DNA of 64,000 nt. Origin: Branchiostoma floridae (taxonomy: Eukaryota; Chordata; Leptocardii; Amphioxiformes; Branchiostomatidae). The translations under genes and the position numbers were made by a program. The notes beneath the pieces are model-generated. The model was not told where the DNA came from and did no database searches. It saw only the letters and a program-made list of their open reading frames with translations. This document shows, in pieces, positions 36,147-48,355 of this stretch; positions within the stretch are counted from its first letter, which is position 1, and every line of letters begins with the position of its first letter. Location: the NCBI RefSeq assembly GCF_000003815.2, contig NC_049989.1:16280522-16344521 (forward strand), given 5' to 3'.

Positions 36147-36522
36147 GTCCAGACCAAATTTTTTTGTTGCGTCTTGGACTTTTTCAGAAAAAAATGAACC
36201 GGGAGGTCCAGAAAGAAATAATAATTTCTTTCAAAGGGTGAAGATGTACGGCTTAGATAACACAAAAAGACAACAGCCAGAGGAATTTAATAGCACGTTT
36301 TATACAATGATTCCCTTTCTTTGATTTGTTACTAATGTTCTGAATAAAAGGCACTGTTTTTAAACTGAAATTATGTGTAGGTGGCTCTGAATTGTAATGC
36401 CTAAAAGGTTTGTGATACCAAAATCTGTATAATTTTTTCTCGGGACTTTGTTATGTTTTTTTGGAGAATGAAAAAATAGACAGGCGAACCCTATAGAAGC
36501 AACAAATAAAATTGGTGTGGCC
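36147..36522. mobile_element. GGCC-ended 376-bp MITE, copy 1
   Basis: It starts GTCCAGACCAAATTTTTTTG and ends CAACAAATAAAATTGGTGTGGCC, an inverted pair. It has the same length (376 bp) and the same right end as the copy at 52870-53245. The left terminus has mutated from GGCC to GTCC. The body is non-coding. Confidence 0.75.
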
Positions 36523-38208
36523 TAATAGCTTGCATGTCTGCCTGGTCCCCTGTCTCTTTGCTAACTCCATGAAAAATGGCTCTGAGGTATTGTGTTTGGG
36601 TTTGTTTGTTTTATATTAATATACTTCTTTGTCACTGACTAAGCTACATGTACGAATGCATCTTCCAACTTCTATCCTCTGTGTGGCAGATTGTAAGTCT
36701 GTGCACCATTGAGCAAGTTCAGAAATGTCATCCATAATGTCATCAGTTCACGTTTCAATACATACATCATCGGAACTATTATGTCAATCATGACCTAACG
36801 ACCATAACAACAATCAGTTCCAGATGACCTTGTATGCCCTTGAACGTTTTCGCAGTTCCTGTTTCACAGTAATTGCTTTGCTGTTGTGATACGTTGTATT
36901 TTATGACGGTATACCAAATATAGAGTATGTTTGCGTGCTGTTTTGAGCAGAAGAAGATGTAACCTTGCTATGAATAATTTATAAGACAGGTCTTAAACGT
37001 TATTTTGCTTTGCATGATAATCTCATCTACTTGTTACAGGAATATTTGAGCAATACCCTAAAATAAGAGTGAGGCCACTGAAATTTTCTTTCTTGCAAAG
37101 TACTAAGTATGGGAATTGCACATGAAAGAGTAGCAAACATGCTTGAGAACAGAAAGTTCCTTTTACCTTCAGTTAGTTAAATCTATTGTCAAGAACATCA
37201 ATGACTCCTACCACACAAAGTCTGTTGCAAAGTTTCATTGAATAGAAACTTGTCTTATTTTTATTTTTTTATTTATCTATTTATTTGTTTGGCTGGCATT
37301 ATAATTAGTCAGCCAATGTCACCCAGTATTATACGTTAGTCTTCTAGTAAGTTAGTCACTGAGCTCTTTTGTTCAATACGGCTTTACTTCTTTATTTTTT
37401 TGCTTTCACAATACATTTTCATAGTAATATTAAATGGAAGCGGGAGACAAGACAGGCGATTTGAATATTAATCTCTCTCAGTTTATACAGTAAGGTTCTT
37501 CAAACACAACCGAAATAGTACTGTCGGACACCATCATCAGGGTAAAATGGCTGGATTTGAGAATCGCAGTTGTTTTCCCACACAACAAATAGAAAAAATA
37601 AAGTTCTGAAGCACATGTAAGTTCAAGTACATTGCTACAACCTTGAGGTGTTATTGGAGTGCTCAGCCTTTCCTTAAACGTCTTATACTGGGTGATGTCT
37701 TAAAGTTTCTTTTCAGGACCTGGCTCCATCAAAATTGTCCATTTCTTTACACAAGCATCCTTATGTATTGCCAGATTGTAGTAATAGTACTTCTGTATGC
37801 TGAAATGGCATGGCATTTCAATCCGAACCAATGAATTCTTTCATCAGTCAGCGTGCTCTTCTAACTATATTACCGTCTTTGCCACGCACATTGGTGACGC
37901 ACATTGAATTCCATCTCAATTGAAGTCAGTCAGAAGTCAAAAATGCATCAGTAGTTGACTATAGTCATTACTACTTTCAGGTTCAAATCAATGTCAAGTC
38001 TGCAAAGAGCTGTGGACACTCTAGAAATGTGGTCAATATCAATCTTGAGGTAGGAACGCTTGGGTAGAATGTCAAGTACATTGACGTACATGAAAAAAAA
38101 GTTTTGCATGCTTGCTGAATGTTGTATGACGTCGTCTCTGAGAATACAAATTTCATATGACTCTGTTGATATCTGACTGGGGCATGGACAAAGATTGCAA
38201 CACTGTTT

Positions 38209-38638
38209 CAGGGCTCAACCTTTTTGGCACATGTGTTCCTGGTGTCTTTCGCATTTACCGTTAAACTTTTGAAATCAAGTCATCAAAGCTAGTCAAAAAT
38301 GATATTTTCAACAATCAGGTTTGGACAAGTCCACTAGTACGATTGTCCTGAGCGAGTGAAAGGGCAAAAAAAGTGCATGTCAGGCAAGTAAGATTTTTTG
38401 ATTAGGCAGATAAATTTTGATATACATGTGCTTGTTACTTTTTAGTCATGGCATCAAGCATTGTTTAACACAGAAAAATTGCCAAAAGAATAGTAAAAGA
38501 ATTTCATTACTGGTAGTAAAAATATAAAGAAGAATATTTTTTTAGTTTCGCGCAAGCAAAATGTTTCTTCGGACAAGTAAATTTAATGTACTTGCCTGAT
38601 AGCTAGGACAAGTGAATTTTAAAACTTGTTAAACCCTG
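38209..38638. mobile_element. CAGGG-ended DNA element, hAT-like
   Basis: It begins CAGGGCTCAACCTTTTTGGC and ends CTTGTTAAACCCTG; the terminal 11 bases are near-perfect inverted repeats. Internal GGACAAGT/ACTTGCC motifs are spread on both strands. The 8-bp flanks (ACACTGTT/ACAATATA region) do not match clearly, so the target duplication has decayed or the ends are slightly off. It is about 430 bp with no transposase. Confidence 0.55.
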
Positions 38639-39654
38639 ACAATATAATTATGATTTGACAATTTTATCATTGGATGTTATCAAGGTCATAAACTTAAAAA
38701 GGCAGTGTTCGTTTCCAGTTTCCCAATCACTGTAGTCCCCACAAAGCCAAGCTAATGGTTCCTGATCTAATTAGTGTGAACACTAATTGCATTAGCCTGT
38801 CCATACGTTAACATGTCTGCTTCGGCATCTTGAGTGCTTTTGTATGTAAAGGCTGATTGCTCAATGACCAGTGGTCTGCATCTTTTAGAACCTTTATGGA
38901 TGAGATTTGTAATTTTACCGGACACTTTATTTGAGCCTTGGGGTACTGTGCTTGACATTATTCCATACTACGAGTACTACTACTGTCAGTCAGACTTAGG
39001 ACAACTACTGTGTAACAGAAGAAATAACAGTTTCAAGTTAAAAAAATAATCAAAGTACATTTGTATTTAGAACGAACAGTTGGGAATCAATGTTTAAGAA
39101 TGTTTATTTGCAGTGGGTTTTTTTATCAGCTGCAAGCTGTATGCACCACACTATTTCTTTAAATTTGTTTTTCCAATTCTCCCAGTCACTGTAAACCAAT
39201 TCGGCTCCTATTCTTCCATACCCAGTGTACGATAACCCACGCATGCGTACAATGTCATGTATGTTTTAACCGCAAATTGAAACAAACTGTATTTTAAAAC
39301 AGGTGACAAGTCAATAATGATGAATGGGAGAACCAAGTGCTTTAAGGTTTTGCGTGGAAATGAGCAGCCAGTATTGATTAGTTTTGTAAGAGATTAGCGG
39401 AAGGAGACATGAACTGGAACCAGTCTTACAATGTAAGCCTATAGAGTAGGTAATCTTTAGCATGTTATGGATGCATATGGTACAGAAACTGCATAATTGT
39501 ATCCTGTTTTCTGTAATCAGATTCTTTGTCACTGACTGTAGCCTCTGCATCTAATGTATTTGGAAGTATGTCTAAGATAGACCAGATAGTGAGTGAGTGA
39601 CATATTATTCCAGTTGTGCAGGCTTCGTTGAATAAAATACATCCGAAAATAGTT

Positions 39655-39780
39655 TCATCAGGTTGGTAGAATATAGGATGAAGAAGTCTGAGAGACATCG
39701 AAACGTAAGCAATGTAAGTACCTACTGGTTGTGTAATAAGAATTCTCCTTCATCGAATAAAATACAGTTTCGTGAAACGT
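39655..39780 (+). repeat. Fragment of the 51.5-kb inverted-repeat element
   Basis: It shares TCAGGTTGGTAGAATATAGGAT, GACATCGAAACGTAAGCAA and GGTTGTGTAATAAGAATTCTCC, in order, with 51534-51890. Only one arm is present. It carries CTGAGAGACATCGAAACGT at 39688-39706, in the same place as the similar motif in the other copy. Confidence 0.65.
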
Positions 39781-40274
39781 AATGAAGTTGATAAAGTGTT
39801 ATGCGTGCTGACCCGGTACTTCTGGAAATGGTGGACCATGGCCTTTAGCCCCATCACTGAGCAATGTGTGAATTCCCTGCAGTGTTGATATGGAAGGAAG
39901 TCTTGTATTGAATTATTTATGCCCTGTGGTGGGTCCCTGTTTCCCTTAAAGTCTGACCTGGACAGGAGCCTACCATTAAGACAATCCACAGAAGTGTCCA
40001 TTGTGCCTCGCCGGCTTACACTTTAGTATCGTTAATTATAAAGGGCAAGGAAACAAAGCTGACATCGATGAATTACTTTTAAACGTGGTTAAGTCCCAGG
40101 CCTGAACTACACAATGTATGATGGTGAGGAAAACTGGAGGCTTGTGGACTCAACCTCAGAAGCAGGTGTTATTTTCTTGATTTTGATTAAAACAAACCAA
40201 ATTTGTAAAATTTTATGAGCATTCACAAGGAAATGAATTATGTATAAATTACTGTAACTGTCGTGTATTGTACC

Positions 40275-40440
40275 CATTTGAAAGTCACTTTACACAACTT
40301 TCCTCACTCCAATCAGGTTTGAAAATGAATATCTGACTTTGGTTAGGAAGGTGAAAGACCGTGGTGGAAGAAGAGGAGTGGGCTGTGCCCTTTAATAGGA
40401 CACATGTTTGGAATTTAGGGTAGTGACCCACTGCTCTTAC
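40275..40440 (+). mobile_element. SINE with conserved central domain, copy 3 (short)
   Basis: GAAAGTCACTTTACACAAC, TTTCCTCACTCC and GAATATCTGACTTTGGTTAGG preserve the domain core well. The GGACGTTAAATGGAGG part is disrupted by a purine-rich insertion and appears only as AATAGGACAC. Confidence 0.6.
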
Positions 40441-40669
40441 CGCCTTAAAAATGACAATAATTAGACTACCATCATCTACCTTTGCTGCTTACTTCTATTA
40501 CAGTGACTCTTACCTTACAGTTAGAGTTTCAGGTATTTGAAAGTTAACCTAGATTTTATTGATCTCAGTAGTATGCATCCAGCACTTTTCACAGTTGCAA
40601 GATTTTTCCTGAAAGTTGGGAATTTGCCAAACGGGAAATGACTCCATCAAAATTTGACTGATTGTCAAG

Positions 40670-40960
40670 AGTCAGCATGAACCCTCCTGTCACATCTGAG
40701 GATGAACATCGATGTCAACAATCTGGAAATGCAGAGAGAGGTACGGCTTGGATCTCGCCTAGCGGGGAAAACATGATGCCGACGTGACAGGTGTAATCCA
40801 CGCGCATGATTAATTGGGTAACAGGCGCATTGCGTGGCAGGCGAGGCACTGCTAATGGCACAAGGCACGCCACGCATGAAACCGACCGGAGAAGCCTCCG
40901 TTTTAATCTCACTTTAGAATTCTCTTGACTCGAGTAATCTCTCATCTTAGGAGAGAATTA
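40670..40960. other. CpG-containing block, candidate conserved element
   Basis: Contains GGATCTCGCCTAGCGGGG, ACGCGCATGATTAATTGGGT, AGGCGCATTGCGTGGCAGGC and CACGCCACGCATGAAACCG. A homeobox-type TTAATTG core sits among CpG-rich words, unlike the flanking intron. No repeat partner is seen. The frames that are open on the minus strand show no family features. Confidence 0.3.
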
Positions 40961-41814
40961 TGCCTGAGATTTTCCGCCTGATTGGATCAAAATTGCACAA
41001 GTTGCCTGGCGTCTATCTTCCGAAATTGACTTTTTTTCTATTGACGCCCACTTGTGTGGAAGTGCGTGAGCACACTACACGTAGTACTCCAGCACTAACA
41101 GTAATTGGTCTCGTTTGGTAGATTTGGATTAATCATATGGAAATACGAGACCCTGAGTTATGGCACATTGAGGATAACTACCCCCTCGTCTATAAGAATG
41201 GGATGAAATAATGGGGGAAACTGCCTCCATGGCACATCAATTTTTGATATCTAATAACGTAACCAGTGGTGTGGAATAATTTCAGTAATTCAAGATGTCC
41301 CTTTTTTCTGCAAGGTTACCTTGGTAGAGATCTCACAAGTTAGCAAGGTCTGACTTTTGTTGAAGAGGTTGGTGAAATTCTCCAAAGTACCCACGATTTG
41401 AGTGCAGGTGCACCCTCTACAAGATCAATTTTTCATCCAATTACTTGCTTTCTCCAGGGAGCTTGGGTCCCACCTATGTACATCGGATTTCTCTTCATAA
41501 TTTCGATCTGTTTGATCGTTTGCCATTTTCCAATTTACCCGGGAAGTGAAATGTCCCAAACAGGGAATCTACTGGCTTTGCTGTGCCATAAAGTACTAAA
41601 AATACCACTCTGTTCTACTAAGGCAATGATGTTTTATGCTGTTGTCAATGACTAGATATATCAGATGAATTGATTTCCAATAATGGCACTGCTTTCTATT
41701 TGTTCCCATCTCCAATGGTGGAGTTGTTCAAGTCTTTCTTTGCTCGAGGGACAAGAGCTCAGTTATTGAATGAATTCCAGACGACTTAACAGCATCTGTG
41801 TTTGAATCTGTACA

Positions 41815-42105
41815 GCCAGTGTAACTGGCCTTCAGTGTAATTATAACACAGTACTCCAGCTTCTGTATCTAAATTTATATGATATGTATAGCCGGTGTAC
41901 ACCTTTAGTCGGTGTTATGCCTTTCAGTGTAACAAACCAGCTTCTGTGTCTGTGCCTGTATAGCCAGTGTAACCGTATTTCAGTGTAACACACTAGCTTC
42001 TGTATCTGTATTATATGTATAGCCAGTGTAACCACCTTACAACATAACACACCAGCTTCTGTATCTGTATAGCTTGTGTAAACATGCTTTGGCATAACAC
42101 ACGGT
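41815..42105. repeat. Minisatellite, about five units of 50-65 bp
   Basis: Units carry CAGCTTCTGTATCTGTAT, then TATAGCCAGTGTAACC, then a variable CAGTGTAACACA segment. Spacing drifts and each unit has substitutions. The open minus-strand frame across it is a repeat artefact. Confidence 0.8.
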
Positions 42106-42424
42106 GTCACAGCATAAAGTTAAAGTTCATGCCAAACAATGTCACATCTACCCTTTGCACATCCAGCTGTAATCACTAACAAAACTACTACTACATGTAG
42201 AATATTTCATCTTCCTGGTAATTATAAGTGCCTGGCCAGCATAGTAAGTGCACCTCAAAGATGGCGACAATCACTGGGTGGATTCTAATTTGGCTTGATA
42301 GGGTTAGGCATGTTGGGCTTAATGGGAAGGAAATGGAGAATCTTCAAGAAAATGGAAAATCTTTAAGACTGCCAATCTGTGGCCACCAAGACTGATTAGT
42401 GTAATCTTTGTAACGTCTCCGCTG

Positions 42425-43455
42425 GCAAGAATTCTTAATTTGTGGCAGACAAGACCATAATTATCAGCATTGATGATATTTTTTCCCTGTCTTGCCTGAT
42501 GGAAGCAAATGAATGTGCTTGTGGGAAGCTAACCAAATTTTCATTGGCAAGACATCTCAATTTGAGGCAAGAAAAATGTCTCTACTGGCAAGAATTCTTT
42601 ATTTGTGGCAGTAAAGACCATAATTATCAGCATGATGCCACTATTTTTCTCTCTCTTACCTGATAAAAGCAAATGAATGTGCTTGTGGGAAGCTAACCAA
42701 ATTTTCATTGGCAAGACATCTCAATTTGAGGCAAAAAAGGCGTCTCTACTGGCAAGAATTCTTTATTTGTGGCAGGAAAGACCAGAAGCATTGATGCCAC
42801 TATTTTTCTCTCTCTTACCTGATGAAAGCAAATGAATGTGCTTGTGGGAAGCTAACCAAATTTTCATTGGCAAGACATCTCAATTTGAGGCAAAAAAGGC
42901 GTCTCTACTGGCAAGAATTCTTTATTTGTGGCAGGAAAGACCAGAAGCATTGATGCCACTATTTTTCTCTCTCTTACCTGATGAAAGCAAATGAATGTGC
43001 TTGTGGGAAGCTAACCAAATTTTCATTGGCAAGACATCTCAATTTGAGGCACGAAATGTGTCTCTACTGGCAAGAATTCTTTATTTGTGGCAGGAAAGAC
43101 CATAAGCGTTGATGCCACAATTTCTGTTTTTCTTGCCTGATGGAAGCAAATGAATGTGCTTGTGGGAAGCTAACCAAATTTTCATTGGCAAGACATCTCA
43201 ATTTGAGGCAAGAAAGATGTCTCTACTGGCAAGAATTCTTTATTTGTGGCAGGAAAGATTATGATCATCAGCATTGATGCCACTATTTTTCTCTTTCTTG
43301 CCTGATAAAAGCAAATGAATGTGCTTTTGGGAAGCCAACCAAATTTTTTCATCAGCAAGACATTGTAATTTGAGGCAAGAAAGACTGTAGGTAGCTGCAT
43401 TGATGCCCCCATCTTACTCTTTTTGCCTGATAAAAAGGAAATGAATTTGTGGGGA
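42425..43455. repeat. Satellite-like array, about six units of 159-165 bp
   Basis: The phrase AATGAATGTGCTTGTGGGAAG begins at 42508, 42672, 42831, 42990, 43149 and (as AATGAATGTGCTTTTGGGAAG) 43314. Each unit continues CTAACCAAATTTTCATTGGC, AAGACATCTCAATTTGAGGC and CTACTGGCAAGAATTCTTT. The central units are almost identical at a 159-bp period and the outer ones are more diverged, as expected from recent central expansion. Confidence 0.92.
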
Positions 43456-45729
43456 GGTGACTAAATTGTTCACTGAAACTGTTGATCCTTTTGTAGACAT
43501 TGAATAAAGCAAGATAGAAATAGCTCTTTTATACAATTTTACAACTTTTCTCTCAAGAAAAATCCTGCTCAAATGACATGTTTAATGTCCAGGTGCCACC
43601 TTTTCAAGGACAGCAGACTGGATTCATGGTCCCTCGCTGACACGTAATAGTTTACAGTTCAATGCTATAAATGCTTTGTCCGGATGTAAATTATTCAAAG
43701 ACCTATTTGGTGAGTGCCTTCAAAATATCTGGTCTCTGCAGCCAGTCTTGAATAATTGAGAAGACCCTGCCAGTGGAACCATATGTTTTTGTCAAGAATG
43801 AAAAATTGTTCAATCGTAAACTAGTTGGTTGGAAGGTCAGTTGATTTCATCAGAATAAAGTGTGGATGTTGAAAAATGTTTTTAGAAACTAGGTCTCCCT
43901 TGAAGACATGTAAAGGTGTGCAAACAGAACCTGTTGGGGACTTTAACCTCCTACGGGGTATCGTTGTTGATTGAGTCTCCGTGTTCCCAGCTATAAACTC
44001 AAGATCCTTTGGATGGATTTGTACATTAATGTACTTTTTTGTGTCATCTGGTAGAATGCAGAGATGATACCCATTGCCTTATTGGGCACCGTAGTATTTC
44101 TAAGTAAATTACTAATGAAAAAACTGGAGGACACCCCCATCTTGAAGGTGTGGTACAGTCCACAGCTGGGGCCAGGAAGCTTATATTAGGGGCAATTACC
44201 TTTTGTCCAAGCAGAGGTTAGGCTTGGACTGGCTACACTGCCTTGGTTTTAATAGTGCTGGAATAAACAACTTGTGGACATAAATGGAAATGGGTTTTCA
44301 AATTCAAGGAAATTGTTATTTCTTGTAAAGAGGGTAAAAAAACACCTTATCCCACACTGTTAAACACCATAATTACTTCACTGAGGTTTTTGTCCCGCGG
44401 ACTTGTTTTTTATCATTTTTTATGCACCTCAATGCGTTAGAAATACATTTGTACTCTCAGCCTGGGGCTATAACTTTGTGAACAGTAACTTTGGAGAATA
44501 TGCAATGACTTCCACGAAAATGGCACTGTTCTTAAGTGATAAATTCCAAGTTGTTGCCAACAGAACGTCTTCAGAGGAGCGCTGTAATGATTGTGAATCT
44601 GGTTGGTACTTCACTGTAGACCAATTACTGTGATTGGCTCGCCGTCGGCGGATGACAAAATACAGCAGGGCTGTATTGTGAAGTCCAGGCATGTTATCAA
44701 AGCCTTGTGCATGTTTGAAATGGAAATAAGGCTCTTGATTAAGACGAATTGTCCCCGAAAGTGGTTCTCTGCCAAGGCCTTATGGTTATGGTCTTGGAAT
44801 TCAAAAGAAACGCAGTGCTTCATTTCAGCAAACTTGTTTGGTAAAGTCTGTTTGGTCACGCAGTAATGTCTTTGAAGACAGTAATACATTCTCGTGAGTT
44901 GCAAGAGGAATAACAGCATTTACAATGTAGGAGTCCATTTAAAGTCATAATGGGGTATTCATTTTCAGAAGAAAATGAGGGAGAATACATTGTACTAATA
45001 TGGCAAATTTGTAGACAATGTACAATGTATTTTGGCATGTATGTGCCTCTGGCCCCTCAAAATTTGTCAAATGTAGTCATGATTCTTTGCATGGCATACT
45101 AGTATACAAAGCTTCAAATTGTAACCCTGTATGCTATGTGAATGTAGGAAGAAGCTTCAAGTCGAAATTAATCGAAATCATATCACAGTTGAGAGATGAA
45201 AAAAACACTCAATGGTACAGTAAGATCAAGTTTGGAATCTTTGAGCTCAAACTTTGTAATGAAACTCTGACAAGATTACATTTTGTCATGACTACAGTCC
45301 AAATATACAGCCTAGCTTTGTGAAAAGTAATGTTTAAGCGCCGGCATCTGATTCTGTGCAGCATGATTGTAAAATGAAAATCGCCTCGTTGCAAATGAAC
45401 GACTGGGTAGAGACATGTGGAGCATAAAACGAATGTCAGTACATTTATATTTGTACATTTCCAGTAAAAGAAGTCATGCGTATTGGACTATGACGTGTGA
45501 GTGATATCTCCATTTATTCATACTTTTCTATATGTCAAAATCTATCTGCAGCCCATAAGGTATACAGAATAGAAGACAAAGGTTATTATCCTCAACGATT
45601 TACTTCGCTATAAAAAAAAAGAAAAATTGTTACAGTTTCAGTGGATGAAACCTAACCCCAGGAACATTAGCTTGCTGATGGGGGGTTCTGTCATGATTGT
45701 GAATTTCCAGACAAGCAGATTAGGCGCTC

Positions 45730-46030
45730 ATCTTTCCCTGACAGACAGCAAGCCTCTCCAGCCAAGAACATGACGCGGAAATTTGCATGTAAATCCGCTC
45801 CCTTCCTCACGTAAAATCCTCGGACCATTTTCGAAGCCACGTCGGCACCCAGCTGCGAAGATTATACGACAGAAGCTCGTAAATTTGCGACCGTTTTGCC
45901 GTGGCAGCAGATTCGAAGTGATCACCGAGCAGGTGCCTGAGGAGGATTGCAATTTCCTGCCAGCTATTAGAAGCAACTATGTAGCAGTTCCACCTCATTA
46001 CAACACTGATGAAGTGCCCCGCAGTTAGAA
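45730..46030. other. CpG-containing block with octamer, function unknown
   Basis: ATTTGCAT at 45781-45788 is a perfect POU octamer, within GACGCGGAAATTTGCATG. The next 230 bp are balanced in GC, contain several CpGs and are open on both strands for about 80 codons. Neither peptide resembles a family I know, and no donor/acceptor pair frames them well. It may be a regulatory element or an unrecognised exon. Confidence 0.25.
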
Positions 46031-47789
46031 CCTATTCTGTGGGAGGCGCATCAATTCCAAGAAAACTGGCGCGGAATCTTATCCGGGATTCAACTTCTGT
46101 CTGAAGAATCAGCCAGCCAAGAAAAAGAGACGTTTCCACGACAGTCTGTTGATGATCTTCAACTTGGCTGTTTTCATCATGGCATGCATTATCGACTTGT
46201 AGAAGCTGCTCATCTTTTAAAAATGGTGAAATGTTTTTGGTGTTGAAGAAGTAAAGAAAGTTTCAGCAATAATGGTACACGTGTGTCTCTCAAAATATTT
46301 TCCTTGTTCTTGTCATCCCCTAAATTCGTTGACAAAACAAAAACTATCCTGCCCCCATCAACTTTTGAAAGCTTGCCATGTCATAAGTACGCCAGGCCAT
46401 GTTGATTTGAGTATATCAAAGAAAGGTTTTCCCAAAAATCAATTACCTTCATTGTGAAATCTAACTGGTCATTAGGACGATTGAACAATGACAACACACA
46501 TGCATAGAATGGTATACAGAGCAATAGATTATTTCCATGTTCTGCGATATTAGTATCTGTTTTTGAATTCTGATATTTTCTCGGCGATTTGAGGCATTTG
46601 CCATTTTGCAGATATACACGTACATGTATGTACAAATTACATTTATTTGTAATCGATAACTTTACTGTTTACAGATTTACTTTGTAACCCAAAACGTCTA
46701 AGTGGCTCCAACAGCCTTGTTTTGCGGTGAACTCTAAGTAAATAAAAAAAAAAGATCTAACATATTAGAGAAAAACTGCTTCCCCACACACTTACATGAT
46801 GACAGATTGATGGTTTCCATAAGAGCGATTTTGCAGAAGATTTAATCAGTTTATGCTGGTTTTCCGCACCTTAGAAATGGAACCTAAAGGCATACAGATA
46901 TATAACTGGTGACAGTGCCTGCATACAAATTGCTGGTGGTCTCCCTGTGGCAGTCAATTCCCATTTTCCTGGAGTCCACAAATTTGTCAAACCTACGTTA
47001 CTATTGGTGGCAGTATTCATCAGTAGTCCTAGCACACTGATCAACTGTAACACTGCACCAAGTAACTTCTATTCTTACTTAGGCCGTGTTGGTCCATTAT
47101 ATGGTTGACATCCTATGGGAACACCAAAATGGATGCAAGCATGCAAAGAAAATAAAGTTTGGCCATGTGATATTATAAACAGCTACTCCAGTGCTGCTTG
47201 CCTGGAAAGCTGGTGTGTTACACAAATGGCGGTTATACTGGCTATACAGATAAAGATACACATTATACTATTTAGCATGTTATTCAAAATTTTGCACTTG
47301 CAATCGATTTTTGCATTATCTCTTTATGTCAATCATAGAACGATAGTGTAAATTCTTTGGGGATTTACACCTGTATCTTGTTTCATGCTTATAAAACTGT
47401 TGTGATTTGATAGCGGTTTGAAACGTCTTGGTGTGTCGGATTCATCTCAAGGGTGTCCCTCCATTATTGACAGCCATAAAACACAATTAAGTGTAGTCTT
47501 CCTCGTATCTAGGACTAGTCATAAGTAATTTCACACTTCACTAAGTCCTAATTCAGTGTATTGTCTAGAGTATTTGTGTATAGTAATGGGATATGAGATG
47601 TAAGCAGTATCATAACCAGATAGGCATAAGAGCAGAGTGAAATGCATAATTCTGCATATTATAAGCTTGTAATAGAATGCTCCACACAGATAGGAATACC
47701 CATAATGATTGATGTACCAACAAAATTTCTCAGTTTTCAAGTCACTCAAGTTAAAAAGGATCGTGAAAAGATTTTAACAACAGAAACGA

Positions 47790-47915
47790 AAAGGATTTTG
47801 TACAGCATGTAAGGAAATTCATTCCATTGTGAATTTCATAAAGTGTGTCTTCAGATTTTGCACAGCGTGTAAGGAAATTCTGTCCATTGCGAATTTCATA
47901 AATTTAAGTGATGTG
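47790..47915. repeat. Two-copy tandem duplication, about 64 bp
   Basis: GATTTTGTACAGCATGTAAGG...TCCATTGTGAATTTCATAAA is followed by GATTTTGCACAGCGTGTAAGG...TCCATTGCGAATTTCATAAA. Non-coding. Confidence 0.75.
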
Positions 47916-48204
47916 TGTGGCTTCAGTTTTTAGAGTTATGTATTATTTTGTATTGCTAGTGTGTTATACCATGTATTAAGTGATGTGTGGTCACGGTACA
48001 ATTTGTACTGCTTTATGATTGTGTTACATTATTATATAGTAATTTAAACTCTGTGGCTATACGCACACTGTATGCACCTAAGTGAAAAAAAGTCCTTCCC
48101 GCACCGAACGGTGCATCAGGCAGCACCCATCTCCATTACTGTCGCCCTTGGGCCACACAGCTTTGTGCAATCACTACAGCAAGGAACTATTCCACTGGCA
48201 GTGT

Positions 48205-48355
48205 TCAACTACCATACTTTTTCCCAAGTGCTGAGTGCTAAGCAGAAAAAGCAGCATGTACTATAATTTCTAAAGTCTTTGGTATGACTTGGCCGGGATC
48301 AAACTCACACGTACTGACTGCAAGGCGATGACTCTACCCACTTTGCAATTCAGGT
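48205..48355 (-). mobile_element. tRNA-derived SINE with tail
   Basis: On the minus strand, TGAATTGCAAAGTGGGTAGAG is box A-like and GTGAGTTTGATCCCGGCC box B-like. It is followed by AAGTCATACCAAAGAC, shared with the copy at 9634, and by TGCTGCTTTTTCTGCTTAGC, shared with 17095-17190. Confidence 0.65.

Noticed and set aside
42442-42663. Open frame in the 160-bp array (and 43182-43412 on minus)
   Set aside because: The period is not a multiple of three and the frames do not persist between units. Tandem-repeat artefact.
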